From NCBI RefSeq assembly GCF_001457035.1, contig NZ_KQ758617.1, positions 558,001-622,000 on the forward strand: a stretch of DNA of 64,000 nt, given 5' to 3'. Numbering within the stretch: position 1 is the stretch's first letter; each line of letters opens with the position of its first letter. The notes under the pieces were generated by a model. It was not told the origin of the DNA. It saw only the letters and a list, made by a program, of their open reading frames with translations, and did no database searches. Position numbers and translations under genes: made by a program. The DNA is from Fictibacillus enclensis (lineage in GTDB: Bacteria; Bacillota; Bacilli; Bacillales; Fictibacillaceae). Shown in pieces: positions 15,767 to 23,779 of this stretch.

Positions 15767-16861
15767 ATGGAGAAGAAAAAGGTTGGATTGATCTTTGGAG
15801 GAAAGTCTGCTGAGCATGAGGTCTCCTTACAGTCGGTGAAAAATGTGCTCGAAGCAATCGATCAGGATCAATATGAAGTCACGTTAATCGGCATTGATAA
15901 GGAAGGAAGATGGCATTTAAATAATGCTTCTCAATTCCTGCTCAACGCAGACGATGCAAAGTTAATTGAACTAAATAAAACCAATCATGGCATTGCGGTA
16001 GTTCCTGGAGAAAGCGAGAATCAGTTGATGAGTTTAAATACAACAAAAAGCTTGAGCCAACTTGATGTTGTATTTCCCATCCTTCACGGGACATTAGGGG
16101 AGGATGGAAGCATTCAGGGAATGCTCCGGATGGCGAACATCCCTTTTGTCGGCTCCAATATTCTTGGCTCTGCAGTTTGTATGGATAAGGACATAGCGAA
16201 ACGGCTGCTAAAAGATGCCGGGTTAAAGGTCGCTAAGTCACATACGTATACACGAGCAACAAAGAACAAAATAAGCTTTGATGCAGTAGTAAAAGATCTA
16301 GGATTGCCGTTATTTATAAAGCCTTCCAACCAAGGTTCTTCAGTGGGGGTAAGTAAAGTGCAGTCACAAGAGGAATTTACACGAGCAGTGGAAGAGGCGT
16401 TCCAATTCGACCATAAGATATTAATTGAAGAAGGAATCAATGGCAGAGAAATCGAGTGCTCGGTGCTCGGCAATGAAGAGCCTTTGGCTTCTGTACCCGG
16501 AGAAATTGTTTCCAACGGAGAGTTCTATTCGTATGAGGCTAAATATATCGATGAAAACGGAGCGGTATTGGAAATTCCAGCAAAGCTGAGTGAACCGTTA
16601 ACAGCAAAGATCAGGGAGACTGCCATTCAAGCCTTTCAGGCGTTAAACTGCGAGGGCTTTGCAAGGGTGGATTTTTTCGTCAATGAACAGGACATCATCA
16701 TTAATGAAGTAAATACGATCCCCGGTTTCACGAAAATAAGCATGTATCCCAAGCTTTGGGAAATAAGCGGGATTCCATACAGTCAACTTATCGACAAATT
16801 GATCGCCTTGGCGATTGAACGACACGAAAGAGATGCGCTGCTGAGGAATTCTGTGGACTGA
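15767..16861 (+). CDS. ddl: D-alanine--D-alanine ligase
   Basis: 364 residues, ATP-grasp enzyme joining two D-alanines for peptidoglycan precursors. Motifs: IFGGKSAEHEVSL at the N-terminus, HGTLGEDGSIQGML, IKPSNQGSSVGVSK (ATP loop), the omega-loop YEAKYID with Tyr typical of D-Ala rather than D-lactate ligases, and the metal-binding INEVNTIPGFT. It stands alone between its own promoter region and terminator, not next to murF as is common in Bacillus, so it may be a second ddl in the genome. Confidence 0.93.
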   Translation: MEKKKVGLIFGGKSAEHEVSLQSVKNVLEAIDQDQYEVTLIGIDKEGRWHLNNASQFLLNADDAKLIELNKTNHGIAVVPGESENQLMSLNTTKSLSQLDVVFPILHGTLGEDGSIQGMLRMANIPFVGSNILGSAVCMDKDIAKRLLKDAGLKVAKSHTYTRATKNKISFDAVVKDLGLPLFIKPSNQGSSVGVSKVQSQEEFTRAVEEAFQFDHKILIEEGINGREIECSVLGNEEPLASVPGEIVSNGEFYSYEAKYIDENGAVLEIPAKLSEPLTAKIRETAIQAFQALNCEGFARVDFFVNEQDIIINEVNTIPGFTKISMYPKLWEISGIPYSQLIDKLIALAIERHERDALLRNSVD

Positions 16862-16890
16862 GTGGGATCTGCTCAGATCCTCAATCGATA

Positions 16891-16927
16891 AAAATAGCCC
16901 TTCCGTTGTGAGAAGGGCTATTTTTTA
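16891..16927 (+). terminator. terminator of ddl
   Basis: AAAATAGCCCTTC pairs with GAAGGGCTATTTT, then T-rich sequence. Confidence 0.9.
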
Positions 16928-16937
16928 TTCCTATACT

Positions 16938-17312
16938 AAATCTTTTTCACATACTTTTAGCGGAGTATTTAATGTACCACATGGAATTAATGCTACACTG
17001 TTACCATTTGTTATTAGATTCAATTTACCAGCATGCCCTGACAAAATGGTAGACATGGCAAAGGCATTAGGTGAAAAGACTGATGGGATTCCTGTTAAAG
17101 AAGCAGCAGAACTAGCAATTCAGGCTATTATAAAATTAAATAACACATTAAATATCCCTTCAAATATAAAAGACCTTCATGTATCGTTAGATGTGTTGCC
17201 AAAACCGGTTGAAGACTCAATGAGAAGTGGAAATGTTTTAATAAATCCAAGATTGACCAGCAGCAAAGATATAAAAGAAATAATTGAAAACGCATATAAC
17301 GGAATCCTTTAA
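16938..17312 (+). pseudogene. iron-containing alcohol dehydrogenase, C-terminal remnant
   Basis: From SHTFSGVFNVPHGINATLL onward the frame matches the last third of group III Fe-alcohol dehydrogenases (metal-binding His in VPHG, then KMVDMAKALGEK, MRSGNVLINPRLTSSKDIKEI). The NAD-binding half and the first metal ligands are gone: ddl and its terminator occupy the space upstream. The retained part has no internal stop, so decay by truncation is fairly recent. Two intact paralogues exist at 25338 and 37905, but this fragment is closer to the NPR(L/D)-ending butanol/propanediol type. Confidence 0.75.
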
Positions 17313-17351
17313 TATTCAATGTTCAAACAGTCATTTACGATTGGAGGAAAA

Positions 17352-17383
17352 GACGAACCTTATATTGCCCAGGTTCGTTTTTG
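17352..17383 (+). terminator. terminator after the dehydrogenase remnant
   Basis: ACGAACCT (17353-17360) pairs with AGGTTCGT (17371-17378), then TTTTTG. Presumably the original terminator of the truncated gene. The following 17384-17648 is AT-rich upstream sequence of the ABC ATPase gene, in which I recognise nothing else. Confidence 0.75.
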
Positions 17384-17648
17384 TATTCCTCAGATTTTTG
17401 GCTGAGAATAATGAAGGTGAAATAACCTATTAAGGTGCTGAGTATTGAACAAAGCTTATTCTTATGAATTTGTGATTTACTTTTTTAAAAATAATCAATA
17501 CTAATTTAAACTTAAGGTTGAAAACTACATTATTTTCGGTTTATGTTAACTTTGAAATATGTAAAAGAGAAGATGAACAGGTTTATACGGTCCAAGAGAT
17601 AGTCATGTTCTTTGATGCAAAACACATTACATTTGGAGGTGATATGGC

Positions 17649-18449
17649 GTGGAGAGAGTTATTAGCTTTGAGGATGTATCATGGAGAAGAGATGGCCAAA
17701 ATATACTGAGTGAGATTAATTGGGAAGTAAAAACAAATGAGCATTGGGCCATTCTGGGGTTAAACGGTTCTGGTAAAACTTCATTATTAAATATTGTGAC
17801 AGGCTATCATTTTTCTACTACAGGGAAGGTTACCGTCCTGGAAAATGAATTTGGAAAGACCAACCTGCCTAATCTGCGAAAGAAAATAGGGTATGTGAGC
17901 AGTTCGTTAGAGAAATTTTCACAACTGTTAGAGCAGGAAACTGTGGAAGAAGTTGTGGTGAGTGGTAAATTTGCTTCCTTTGGTATATATGAAGAAGTTA
18001 CGGATGAAGACTGGGAAAAAGCAGGTTCTTTACTTACTGTACTGCGTTTAGATTATTTAAATGGGAAGACCTTCAACAAATTATCACAAGGAGAAAAACG
18101 AAGAGTCCTCATTGCCCGTGCGTTAATGTGTGATCCTCAAATTCTCATACTCGATGAACCGTGTACAGGATTAGATGTGTTTTCTCGTGAAGAAGTGCTA
18201 GGTTTAATGGATGACATCGTCCAAAAAAATAGCCATTTACTTTATGTGACTCATCATATTGAGGAAATTTCCGATGTGATTACGCATGTCTTATTACTTC
18301 GTGATGGGCAAATCGTTGCATCGGGGCCGAAACAAGAAGTGTTAACAAGTGAATCCTTATCCGAGACCTATAAAATGCAAGTAAATGTACATTGGGAGGA
18401 AAATCGACCTTGGCTAACGATCCAGCAAAGGAGATTTTCACTCAGCTAA
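17649..18449 (+). CDS. ylmA: ABC transporter ATP-binding protein YlmA
   Basis: 266 residues from GTG 17649 with GGAGGTG 8 nt upstream. Walker A GLNGSGKTSLL (about residues 38-48), a Q-loop region GYVSSSLE, signature LSQGEKRRVLIARAL, Walker B ILILDEP and the switch histidine in YVTHHIEE. Length and text (NEHWAILGLNGSGKTSLLN) match the YlmA/ModF-like stand-alone ATPases; no permease gene is adjacent, so its partner is unknown or it acts in another ABC role. Confidence 0.83.
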   Translation: MERVISFEDVSWRRDGQNILSEINWEVKTNEHWAILGLNGSGKTSLLNIVTGYHFSTTGKVTVLENEFGKTNLPNLRKKIGYVSSSLEKFSQLLEQETVEEVVVSGKFASFGIYEEVTDEDWEKAGSLLTVLRLDYLNGKTFNKLSQGEKRRVLIARALMCDPQILILDEPCTGLDVFSREEVLGLMDDIVQKNSHLLYVTHHIEEISDVITHVLLLRDGQIVASGPKQEVLTSESLSETYKMQVNVHWEENRPWLTIQQRRFSLS

Positions 18450-18479
18450 ATGGTTAACAACTACATTAAAACATCTTGA

Positions 18480-18510
18480 AAAAGCACGCTCCATTCAGGC
18501 GTGCTTTTCT
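18480..18510 (+). terminator. terminator of ylmA
   Basis: AAAGCACGC pairs with GCGTGCTTT over TCCATTCAG, followed by TCTT. Confidence 0.85.
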
Positions 18511-18519
18511 TAAAAAATG

Positions 18520-18687
18520 TCATGGAAGAGGCGGATCAGAAGGAAAGGTATATGAAGGGGGAACGGTATCGAGAGAGCTCATGAAGCCTTCAGATATCTG
18601 AAGCCCAAGTATCGTGTAGATACGGTCATGCTCGTTGATCATGACTTTAAGATTGAAGAACAAATGGATACACGTTTTAAGCAGTAG
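18520..18687 (+). pseudogene. unrecognised gene remnant with a frameshift
   Basis: Two frames join as one protein-like text: MEEADQKERYMKGERYRESS up to 18582, then, after a one-base shift, GIERAHEAFRYLKPKYRVDT and VMLVDHDFKIEEQMDTRFKQ ending at 18687. The second part has natural amino-acid composition and ends exactly at the ribosome binding site of the next gene. No family recognised. It may be a degraded C-terminus. Confidence 0.4.
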
Positions 18688-18695
18688 GAGGAACA

Positions 18696-18950
18696 ATGGA
18701 AAGAAAAGATACTAAGAACTTTTTTCAAAAATACCGAGACACAGCCTTTTGTGTAGGGATAGCTTATCTTATTGTAAGTGTTACACCTCAGCAATGGGCC
18801 TTGTGGTGGTTAATGCTTCCTGTATTGTTTGTTGCATTTTTTGCTGCAGGAAAATTCGAGAGATCAAAAATACCGGCCGGTCTCAAAACAGGGATCTCCT
18901 ATTCTATGCTGATCATAGGTTTTTCCCTTTACAACATCTATAGAGGATAA
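18696..18950 (+). CDS. small membrane protein, 84 aa
   Basis: ATG 18696 with TAGGAGGAACA upstream. Two or three hydrophobic segments (AFCVGIAYLIVSV, WLMLPVLFVAFFAAG, ISYSMLIIGFSLYNIY) separated by basic loops. No recognised family. Its ribosome binding site overlaps the end of the remnant at 18520-18687, suggesting it was once second in that operon. A terminator follows. Confidence 0.65.
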   Translation: MERKDTKNFFQKYRDTAFCVGIAYLIVSVTPQQWALWWLMLPVLFVAFFAAGKFERSKIPAGLKTGISYSMLIIGFSLYNIYRG

Positions 18951-18955
18951 ACAGC

Positions 18956-18983
18956 AAAACGTCCCCAACCGAGGACGTTTTTT
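18956..18983. terminator. bidirectional terminator
   Basis: AAAACGTCC (18956-18964) pairs with GGACGTTTT (18973-18981); flanking A and T runs serve both convergent genes. Confidence 0.85.
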
Positions 18984-18991
18984 CACTGCTG

Positions 18992-20356
18992 TTAAGCCCC
19001 TATCCGTTGTACGGAAGAAAGAGTATCTCTTCTTATTACATAGGTCAAGGAAATCAAAAGATAAATCCCGAGTGTCACGCCTGTAATGATAAGTGACGTT
19101 GTCATAATGATTCCGACTAGAATCGCCAATAGGGCAATAATCGCCACCCATGTGGTATATGGAAACCATTTTACATAATAGCCTGAAAGCTTCTCTGTAC
19201 CTTTTCGAGACTTGAGGTGAGCAAAGGCGATGATCAGCCAGATGAACAGCACCGTATAACCAAGGGATCCCATTAAGTAGTTGAAGGTCTGGCTGCCGGC
19301 AAAAATTGAAATCAAAACACCGGCATACAGGGAAGCCGTACACATCAAGATGGAATACACAGGAACCTTTTTCGATGACAGCTGTGCGAAAATCTTAGGC
19401 ACCCGCCCATCAACAGCCTGAGTATAAAGAACACGGGAGGAACCATAAAGCCCTGAGTTCATTGAAGAAATGATCGCAAGCAGGATGACAGCGTTCATGA
19501 CATGGTCGGCTCCCGGGATCCCGATCAATTGAAATACCATGACAAACGGACTTTCGTTCACTCCGTTTACCTTGTCCCATGGAATCAAACCCACAATGAT
19601 AAAGAAAGGAAAAATATAAAAGGCAATAATGCGGGTCAACGTGCTGCGTACCGCTTTAGGTACAACCTTTTCCGGATTTTTCGTTTCGGCCAGGGTCACA
19701 CCGATGATCTCCGTTCCGCCATATGAGTAAATGACGACGAGCATGGCGGTGATCAAACCTGTCGATCCATTTGGAAAGAATCCGCCTTGTCCGGTTAAGT
19801 TGGAGAAGGAAGGTGCGACGTGGTGACCAAAGGATGCAAACAATAACAGAATTCCGGCAAGGATAAAGATGACAATGACGCTGATCTTGATCAAAGCAAG
19901 CCAGTATTCGGTTTCCGCAAAGATCTTAACGGATAGCAAATTGACGACTGTAACGGCCACCGAAACCAAGAGAGCGAGTACCCAAATCGGTGTTTCTGAG
20001 AACCAATACTGAAGGAAAATTGCTGCTACGACCGCTTCAGCCGCAATATTCAGTACCCACATTTTCCAATAGACCCAATCTAAAAAGTAGGCCGGAAATA
20101 CGCCCAGCACCGATTGAACGAGATCACGAAACGTACGGGCTCCGCTGTTTTGTACCGCCATTTCAGCCAGTCCCTGCATAATGAATAATAGAATAATGCC
20201 TCCGATTAAATAAGCCAATACCACAGCGGGGCCAGCCGTATCAATGGCTGCACTGCTGCCTTTAAATAATCCTGCTCCGATGCTGCCGCCCAATGCCATC
20301 ATCATAATATGGCGCGAAGTCATGGTGCGCTGCAAACTCTTGGTGTGTTTTTCCAT
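18992..20356 (-). CDS. amino-acid permease (APC superfamily), T-box controlled
   Basis: 454 residues from ATG 20356, preceded by GGGAGAGGTTAGGAAG; the longer frame starting at 20395 begins inside the leader terminator's T-run. Twelve hydrophobic segments. APC signature near the N-terminus: MMALGGSIGAGLFKGSSAAIDTAGPA, the unwound helix-1 substrate site, and YSYGGTEIIGVTLAETKNPEKVVP around helix 6. It belongs to the AAT subgroup (AnsP/GabP/RocE-like). The T-box leader upstream, read as having a leucine specifier, suggests uptake of leucine or another branched-chain amino acid when the cognate tRNA is uncharged. Confidence 0.87.
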   Translation of the reverse strand: MEKHTKSLQRTMTSRHIMMMALGGSIGAGLFKGSSAAIDTAGPAVVLAYLIGGIILLFIMQGLAEMAVQNSGARTFRDLVQSVLGVFPAYFLDWVYWKMWVLNIAAEAVVAAIFLQYWFSETPIWVLALLVSVAVTVVNLLSVKIFAETEYWLALIKISVIVIFILAGILLLFASFGHHVAPSFSNLTGQGGFFPNGSTGLITAMLVVIYSYGGTEIIGVTLAETKNPEKVVPKAVRSTLTRIIAFYIFPFFIIVGLIPWDKVNGVNESPFVMVFQLIGIPGADHVMNAVILLAIISSMNSGLYGSSRVLYTQAVDGRVPKIFAQLSSKKVPVYSILMCTASLYAGVLISIFAGSQTFNYLMGSLGYTVLFIWLIIAFAHLKSRKGTEKLSGYYVKWFPYTTWVAIIALLAILVGIIMTTSLIITGVTLGIYLLISLTYVIRRDTLSSVQRIGA

Positions 20357-20395
20357 CTTCCTAACCTCTCCCTCTGCAATCTGAATCCTAACCAT

Positions 20396-20685
20396 TAAAA
20401 AAGGCTTACCATCTCTTTCTCATGGACTGAGAAAAGAGACGATAAGCCTTGGGCTGACCGCGGTACCACTCTTGTTGATTCTAAAAAAACAGAATCCTGC
20501 TTGAAAACCTGATAACGAAGGTTAGTCGTCAAAACATAAGAATAGATTCTTTCTGTCCTGCTGCTCCCGGGCGAGTTCAAAGGATTCATAGTCTGCGTTC
20601 CACCAACCCGCAGCTCTCTGCCTCTACTTCATCACTTTTACTGCTCCCGTTCATTGCGTTTAAAAGTACGTTGTTTAGGATAATG
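20396..20685 (-). promoter_or_regulatory. T-box riboswitch leader, specifier read as CTC (Leu)
   Basis: On the minus strand all landmarks appear in order: K-turn GTGATGA and AGTA loop-E element with Stem I apical text GCAGAGAGCTGCGGGTTGG, the specifier strand CCTTTGAA followed by CTC (20573-20575), the T-box GAGTGGTACCGCGG (20458-20471), and a long terminator stem AAGGCTTATCGTCTC paired with GAGATGGTAAGCCTT ending in TTTTTT (20396-20450). Uncharged tRNA would stabilise the antiterminator and let the permease be transcribed. The CTC call rests on the GAA-NNN-purine pattern and the GAGG/CCTT pairing above it; the T-box itself is certain. Confidence 0.92.
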
Positions 20686-20691
20686 GTAAAT

Positions 20692-20721
20692 ATCATAACC
20701 GCTCTATGCTAAACCTGTCAA
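20692..20721 (-). promoter_or_regulatory. SigA promoter of the T-box/permease transcript
   Basis: Minus strand TTGACA (20721-20716), 18-bp spacer, TATGAT (20697-20692), placing transcription start a few bases before the Stem I region. Confidence 0.75.
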
Positions 20722-20753
20722 CCTAGTTTTTTGAAAAATAAAATTCAGAAAAA

Positions 20754-20782
20754 TTGGAATATTGGGTCTATTTGGGTACAAT
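20754..20782 (+). promoter_or_regulatory. SigA promoter of the V4R-STAS gene
   Basis: TTGGAA (20754-20759), 17-bp spacer, TACAAT (20777-20782), 35 bp before the start codon. It is back to back with the T-box promoter. Confidence 0.65.
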
Positions 20783-20817
20783 GAAAGTATAACTTATTTC
20801 CCACAGGAGACTATTTT

Positions 20818-21825
20818 ATGACGAAACCCGGTGTTAGCATTCAAGTGAACAACAATGAATTTGTATGGAATCAGGAAAATGGGCTTCTGACGTTTGATGG
20901 AGCTCCTTCCCTGCTATTCTGGGATTCTGCGATTGAACTGTTTTTAAAAACGATTGAAGAAGTATCTGGCAAAGATGTCTCTCGAACGGTTTATGAGACC
21001 ACAGGATACCGAATGGGCAGCCTGGTTACATCGTACTACAGCGGGAGAAGGGGAATTGAGCATCTTTCTGCCGGATACAACAATATTTACAGGAATGCTG
21101 GCTGGGGAAATTTTGAGGTTATCCATCTTTCTCTTGAGGATCAAACAGCTGTTGTCCGGCTGACAAACAGTTGGGAGCATCGTATTTTTAAAGGGAACAA
21201 AGGTGTGTTATTGCCCAGCCATTGGGCTGGTATCTTTTCGGGAATCTTCGAGCGGGATATGTGGTACAAGGTAAAAAGCAGTGCGGTTTTGGATGGGAAG
21301 CAGGTGGATGAGATTGAAATTTTCCCATCCGATTTTACGGTGACGGACAACATTCATGATCTGGCAAGAAGGAAGGAAAGGGAAAGCATTAAAGAACTGG
21401 AGAATTTGGTGAGTAGCCGTACAGAAGAATTGTCCTCCATGATCAAGGAACTGTCGACTCCTGTTATTCCTGTTTTGAATGACATTCTTGTCATCCCTTT
21501 GATCGGAAAGTTCAATGAAGAGCGCCTGGCAGATTTGATCGAAAAAACATTGTATGAACTCATGAGGCAAAAAGCCCGCTTTGTATTGATCGACATGACA
21601 GGACTCAAGAATGTTGATGGTCATATCCTGGAAGGCATCCTGCAAGTTATACAGGCCATTAAACTTCTTGGGGCGGACGGCTACCTGGTCGGCATCTCTC
21701 GGGATGTCACGATCCAGATTGTGAAATCAGCGATCAATCTGAATGAAATTCAAAGCTTTTCGAGTCTTCAGAAGGGTGTGGAGTATGCCGTTAAACAAAA
21801 TGGCTATGCGCTGGTAAAAAAGTAA
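20818..21825 (+). CDS. V4R sensor domain fused to STAS domain (RsbR-like)
   Basis: 335 residues. Residues 20-185 resemble the V4R (4-vinyl-reductase/XylR-N) ligand-binding fold: GYRMGSLVTSYYSG, NAGWGNFEVIHLSLEDQTAVVRL, HWAGIFSGIFERD. A helical linker with a coiled-coil run follows (190-215), then a STAS domain (220-325) with IPVLNDILVIPLIGKFNEER and LIDMTGLKNVDGHILEGILQ. This is the architecture of RsbR-type co-antagonists of the stressosome, but with a V4R sensor instead of a globin. At the position where RsbR proteins carry a phosphorylated Thr (after VD) there is Gly, so regulation by RsbT phosphorylation may be lost. Monocistronic. Confidence 0.72.
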   Translation: MTKPGVSIQVNNNEFVWNQENGLLTFDGAPSLLFWDSAIELFLKTIEEVSGKDVSRTVYETTGYRMGSLVTSYYSGRRGIEHLSAGYNNIYRNAGWGNFEVIHLSLEDQTAVVRLTNSWEHRIFKGNKGVLLPSHWAGIFSGIFERDMWYKVKSSAVLDGKQVDEIEIFPSDFTVTDNIHDLARRKERESIKELENLVSSRTEELSSMIKELSTPVIPVLNDILVIPLIGKFNEERLADLIEKTLYELMRQKARFVLIDMTGLKNVDGHILEGILQVIQAIKLLGADGYLVGISRDVTIQIVKSAINLNEIQSFSSLQKGVEYAVKQNGYALVKK

Positions 21826-21858
21826 ATCATGGTTACTAGAGTAATTGAAGGGGATATA

Positions 21859-22281
21859 ATGTTGAACATTACACAGCAATGGAATCAAAAAGATAGCGAG
21901 TATATTCGAAGCAAACTTATTGAATTTAATTTGGCCAACGTACCAGACGACCTCAAGCATCCTGTTATAAACGTCAGCTTCATGGTGAGAGATGAGGAGG
22001 GAAACATTTGGGGCGGAATCACCGGAAAAATTGCCTGGCGCCAGCTGTATGTAGATTTTCTATGGCTGGATGAGTCTTTGAGAGGCAAGAGATACGGTGA
22101 AGAACTGTTAAAACGGGCGGAAGACGTGGCACGCGAACATAACTGCCGTCAAATCCAGCTGAATACCCTGAGTTTTCAGGCGCCTGGTTTTTACCAGAAG
22201 TACGGGTTTGAGGTTGTCGGAATCGTTGACGGATATCCAGGTCCGGATCAAAAGCAATATTATATGGTGAAGAAGCTGTAA
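21859..22281 (+). CDS. GNAT family N-acetyltransferase
   Basis: 140 residues from ATG 21859 (GAAGGGG upstream); a longer frame to 21829 has no site. Motif A is ESLRGKRYGEELLKRAE and motif B IQLNTLSFQAPGFYQKYGFEVVG. The short end PGPDQKQYYMVKKL is common in Bacillus GNATs of unknown substrate. Follows the STAS gene by 33 bp and may be read from the same promoter. A terminator follows. Confidence 0.8.
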   Translation: MLNITQQWNQKDSEYIRSKLIEFNLANVPDDLKHPVINVSFMVRDEEGNIWGGITGKIAWRQLYVDFLWLDESLRGKRYGEELLKRAEDVAREHNCRQIQLNTLSFQAPGFYQKYGFEVVGIVDGYPGPDQKQYYMVKKL

Positions 22282-22293
22282 ATTCGAGAATAA

Positions 22294-22330
22294 CAGGAGG
22301 ATTGGTACCGGCCAGTGCTCCTTTTTTTTA
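22294..22330 (+). terminator. terminator
   Basis: AGGAG (22295-22299) with CTCCT (22318-22322), inner ATTGG/CCAGT pair around TACCGG, followed by eight T residues. Confidence 0.75.
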
Positions 22331-22451
22331 TGCTGAAAAGAGGACTTTTGACACATTAATTGCCATTTATTATATGTTATTGTAAAAAGGGGGATATTTT
22401 CACTATTTAAATATTATAAATCGAAATTTGTAATATTTGGAGGTGGTCCAA

Positions 22452-22700
22452 TTGAATTTGATAGAAATGAAAGCGAAGTTGCTGGATTTAAAAAATAGCC
22501 AGCTCGTTCGGTCGCGTATTACGTACACGATTCGCTACAAGTCGGAATCCTGGATGACCATTTATTATGCTGCTGATCAGATGAGGTATGAGATGCTTTA
22601 CCACAGGGACTACAAAAGAAAATCCTTCACGAATATTAACCAGGTATGTGAAGCGATCCAAAAAGAAATTCATAAAAATGTCAGGGAGAGCAAGCCCTGA
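22452..22700 (+). CDS. small protein of unknown function, 82 aa
   Basis: TTG start at 22452, since GGAGGTGG at 22439-22446 lies at correct spacing; the in-frame ATG at 22437 would overlap that site. The protein is hydrophilic and aromatic-rich (RSRITYTIRYKSESWMTIYY, DQMRYEMLYHRDYKRKSF), probably a small alpha-beta fold, ending in a basic helix. No family recognised. Its last codons form the first half of a terminator stem. Confidence 0.6.
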   Translation: MNLIEMKAKLLDLKNSQLVRSRITYTIRYKSESWMTIYYAADQMRYEMLYHRDYKRKSFTNINQVCEAIQKEIHKNVRESKP

Positions 22701-22712
22701 CATTTTATTTTT
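22675..22712 (+). terminator. terminator overlapping the end of the 82-aa gene
   Basis: AAAATGTCAGGG pairs with CCCTGACATTTT over AGAGCAAG, then ATTTTTG. Confidence 0.85.
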
Positions 22713-22714
22713 GT

Positions 22715-22924
22715 TATTCCTTTGCTCCGACCGGAACTTCGGTTGAGGAGATGGAAGGGGCATCATCTGCTCAGATTGCAAAGGCTTACGATGCTCCGTT
22801 TCTCGGAATTCGTGTTCTTTCCAACAATAAGGTAAATGGCGGAAAATACAGCCCGGATACAGCTGCTGCTTGTCAGGAATATGTGTGCGAAGTGGTGAAG
22901 AAATACATTAAAGCCAGCCGTTAA
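22715..22924 (+). pseudogene. nucleosidase/phosphorylase (MTAN-like) C-terminal remnant
   Basis: A stop-free stretch without a start codon encodes FAPTGTSVEEMEGASSAQIA and then YDAPFLGIRVLSNNKVNGGK, ending VVKKYIKASR at 22924. The VEEMEGASSAQ helix holds the MEGA motif of 5'-methylthioadenosine/S-adenosylhomocysteine nucleosidases and related phosphorylases. The N-terminal two thirds is missing and the break falls exactly at the terminator of the preceding gene. The next 190 bp (22925-23115) carry nothing I recognise. Confidence 0.75.
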
Positions 22925-23115
22925 AACAAAATAAATGCCTAAAGAAATGACTTGTTAATTGGAACACGTCATTTTTCGTATGAGCAGCCATATGCCTTTC
23001 TTATTTATGCGGAGGAGTTTAGTGGAGACAAGGAATTATACTTTGGCCGTTGAAATGATAACCCTAAAAACGTTTTTTTACATTCCTAAGTTATTTGGAA
23101 AGGATGAAAAGGAAC

Positions 23116-23721
23116 ATGGGAAAACTGGTTGTGCATATGTTCATGACGTTGGATGGGGTTATTCAATCCCCGGGAGGAATTGATGAAGATCGCGAGGGAG
23201 GGTTTGGCTATGGAGGTTGGCAGGCACCGTATGTCAATGCTGAGGCCGGAAAACTGATCGCGGCTGATTATGCGAGGCTTGACGCGCTGCTGATTGGCCG
23301 CAAAACGTACGAAATCTTTGCGCCTTACTGGCAGCAGGCTCCGGACACCAACCCGTTCACCAAGCTGTTTAATGAGAAGCCTAAATATGTCGCATCTCGA
23401 ACATTAACGAGCGTCGATTGGAACAACTCAAATCTGCTTGATGGAGATGTGGCCACAAGTGTGCCATTGCTGAAGGAGAGGTATTCAGAAGTGCACGTCG
23501 CCGGCAGCAGCGACCTGCTCCAGACATTGCTGCGTCATGAGCTGATTGACCGCATGAACATCTGGCAGTTTCCGGTATTGCTTGGAAAAGGAAAACGGTT
23601 CTTCGATTCCGGGACGATTCCAGCCGCCCTTCAATTGCTTGAATCCAGAACGTTCTCAAGCGGGTCCGTTCTATTACGCTACAAGGTTGCGGGAAAACCG
23701 ACCTTCAGCAATATGGGGTAG
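23116..23721 (+). CDS. dihydrofolate reductase family protein (RibD C-terminal type)
   Basis: 201 residues from ATG 23116 (AAAAGGA 3-8 nt upstream); two earlier in-frame ATGs are possible. Fold signature: KLVVHMFMTLDGVIQSPGG, then DALLIGRKTYEIFAPYW, VASRTLTSVDWNNS, EVHVAGSSDLLQTLL, and the end LLRYKV. This YyaP/YwjB-type family binds NADPH, but substrates are largely unknown and true folate reduction is unlikely. Terminator follows at 23747. Confidence 0.82.
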   Translation: MGKLVVHMFMTLDGVIQSPGGIDEDREGGFGYGGWQAPYVNAEAGKLIAADYARLDALLIGRKTYEIFAPYWQQAPDTNPFTKLFNEKPKYVASRTLTSVDWNNSNLLDGDVATSVPLLKERYSEVHVAGSSDLLQTLLRHELIDRMNIWQFPVLLGKGKRFFDSGTIPAALQLLESRTFSSGSVLLRYKVAGKPTFSNMG

Positions 23722-23746
23722 GCCTTTAAAAGGACTGTATATGAAC

Positions 23747-23778
23747 AAAGAAAACTCGCCTACAGGCGAGTTTTCTTT
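23747..23778. terminator. bidirectional terminator
   Basis: Perfect 14-bp stem AAAGAAAACTCGCC / GGCGAGTTTTCTTT around TACA, between convergent genes. Confidence 0.9.
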
Positions 23779-23779
23779 G

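Noticed and set aside
17518-17709. 63-codon frame overlapping ylmA
   Set aside because: No ribosome binding site of its own; the GGAGGTG inside it belongs to the GTG start of ylmA.
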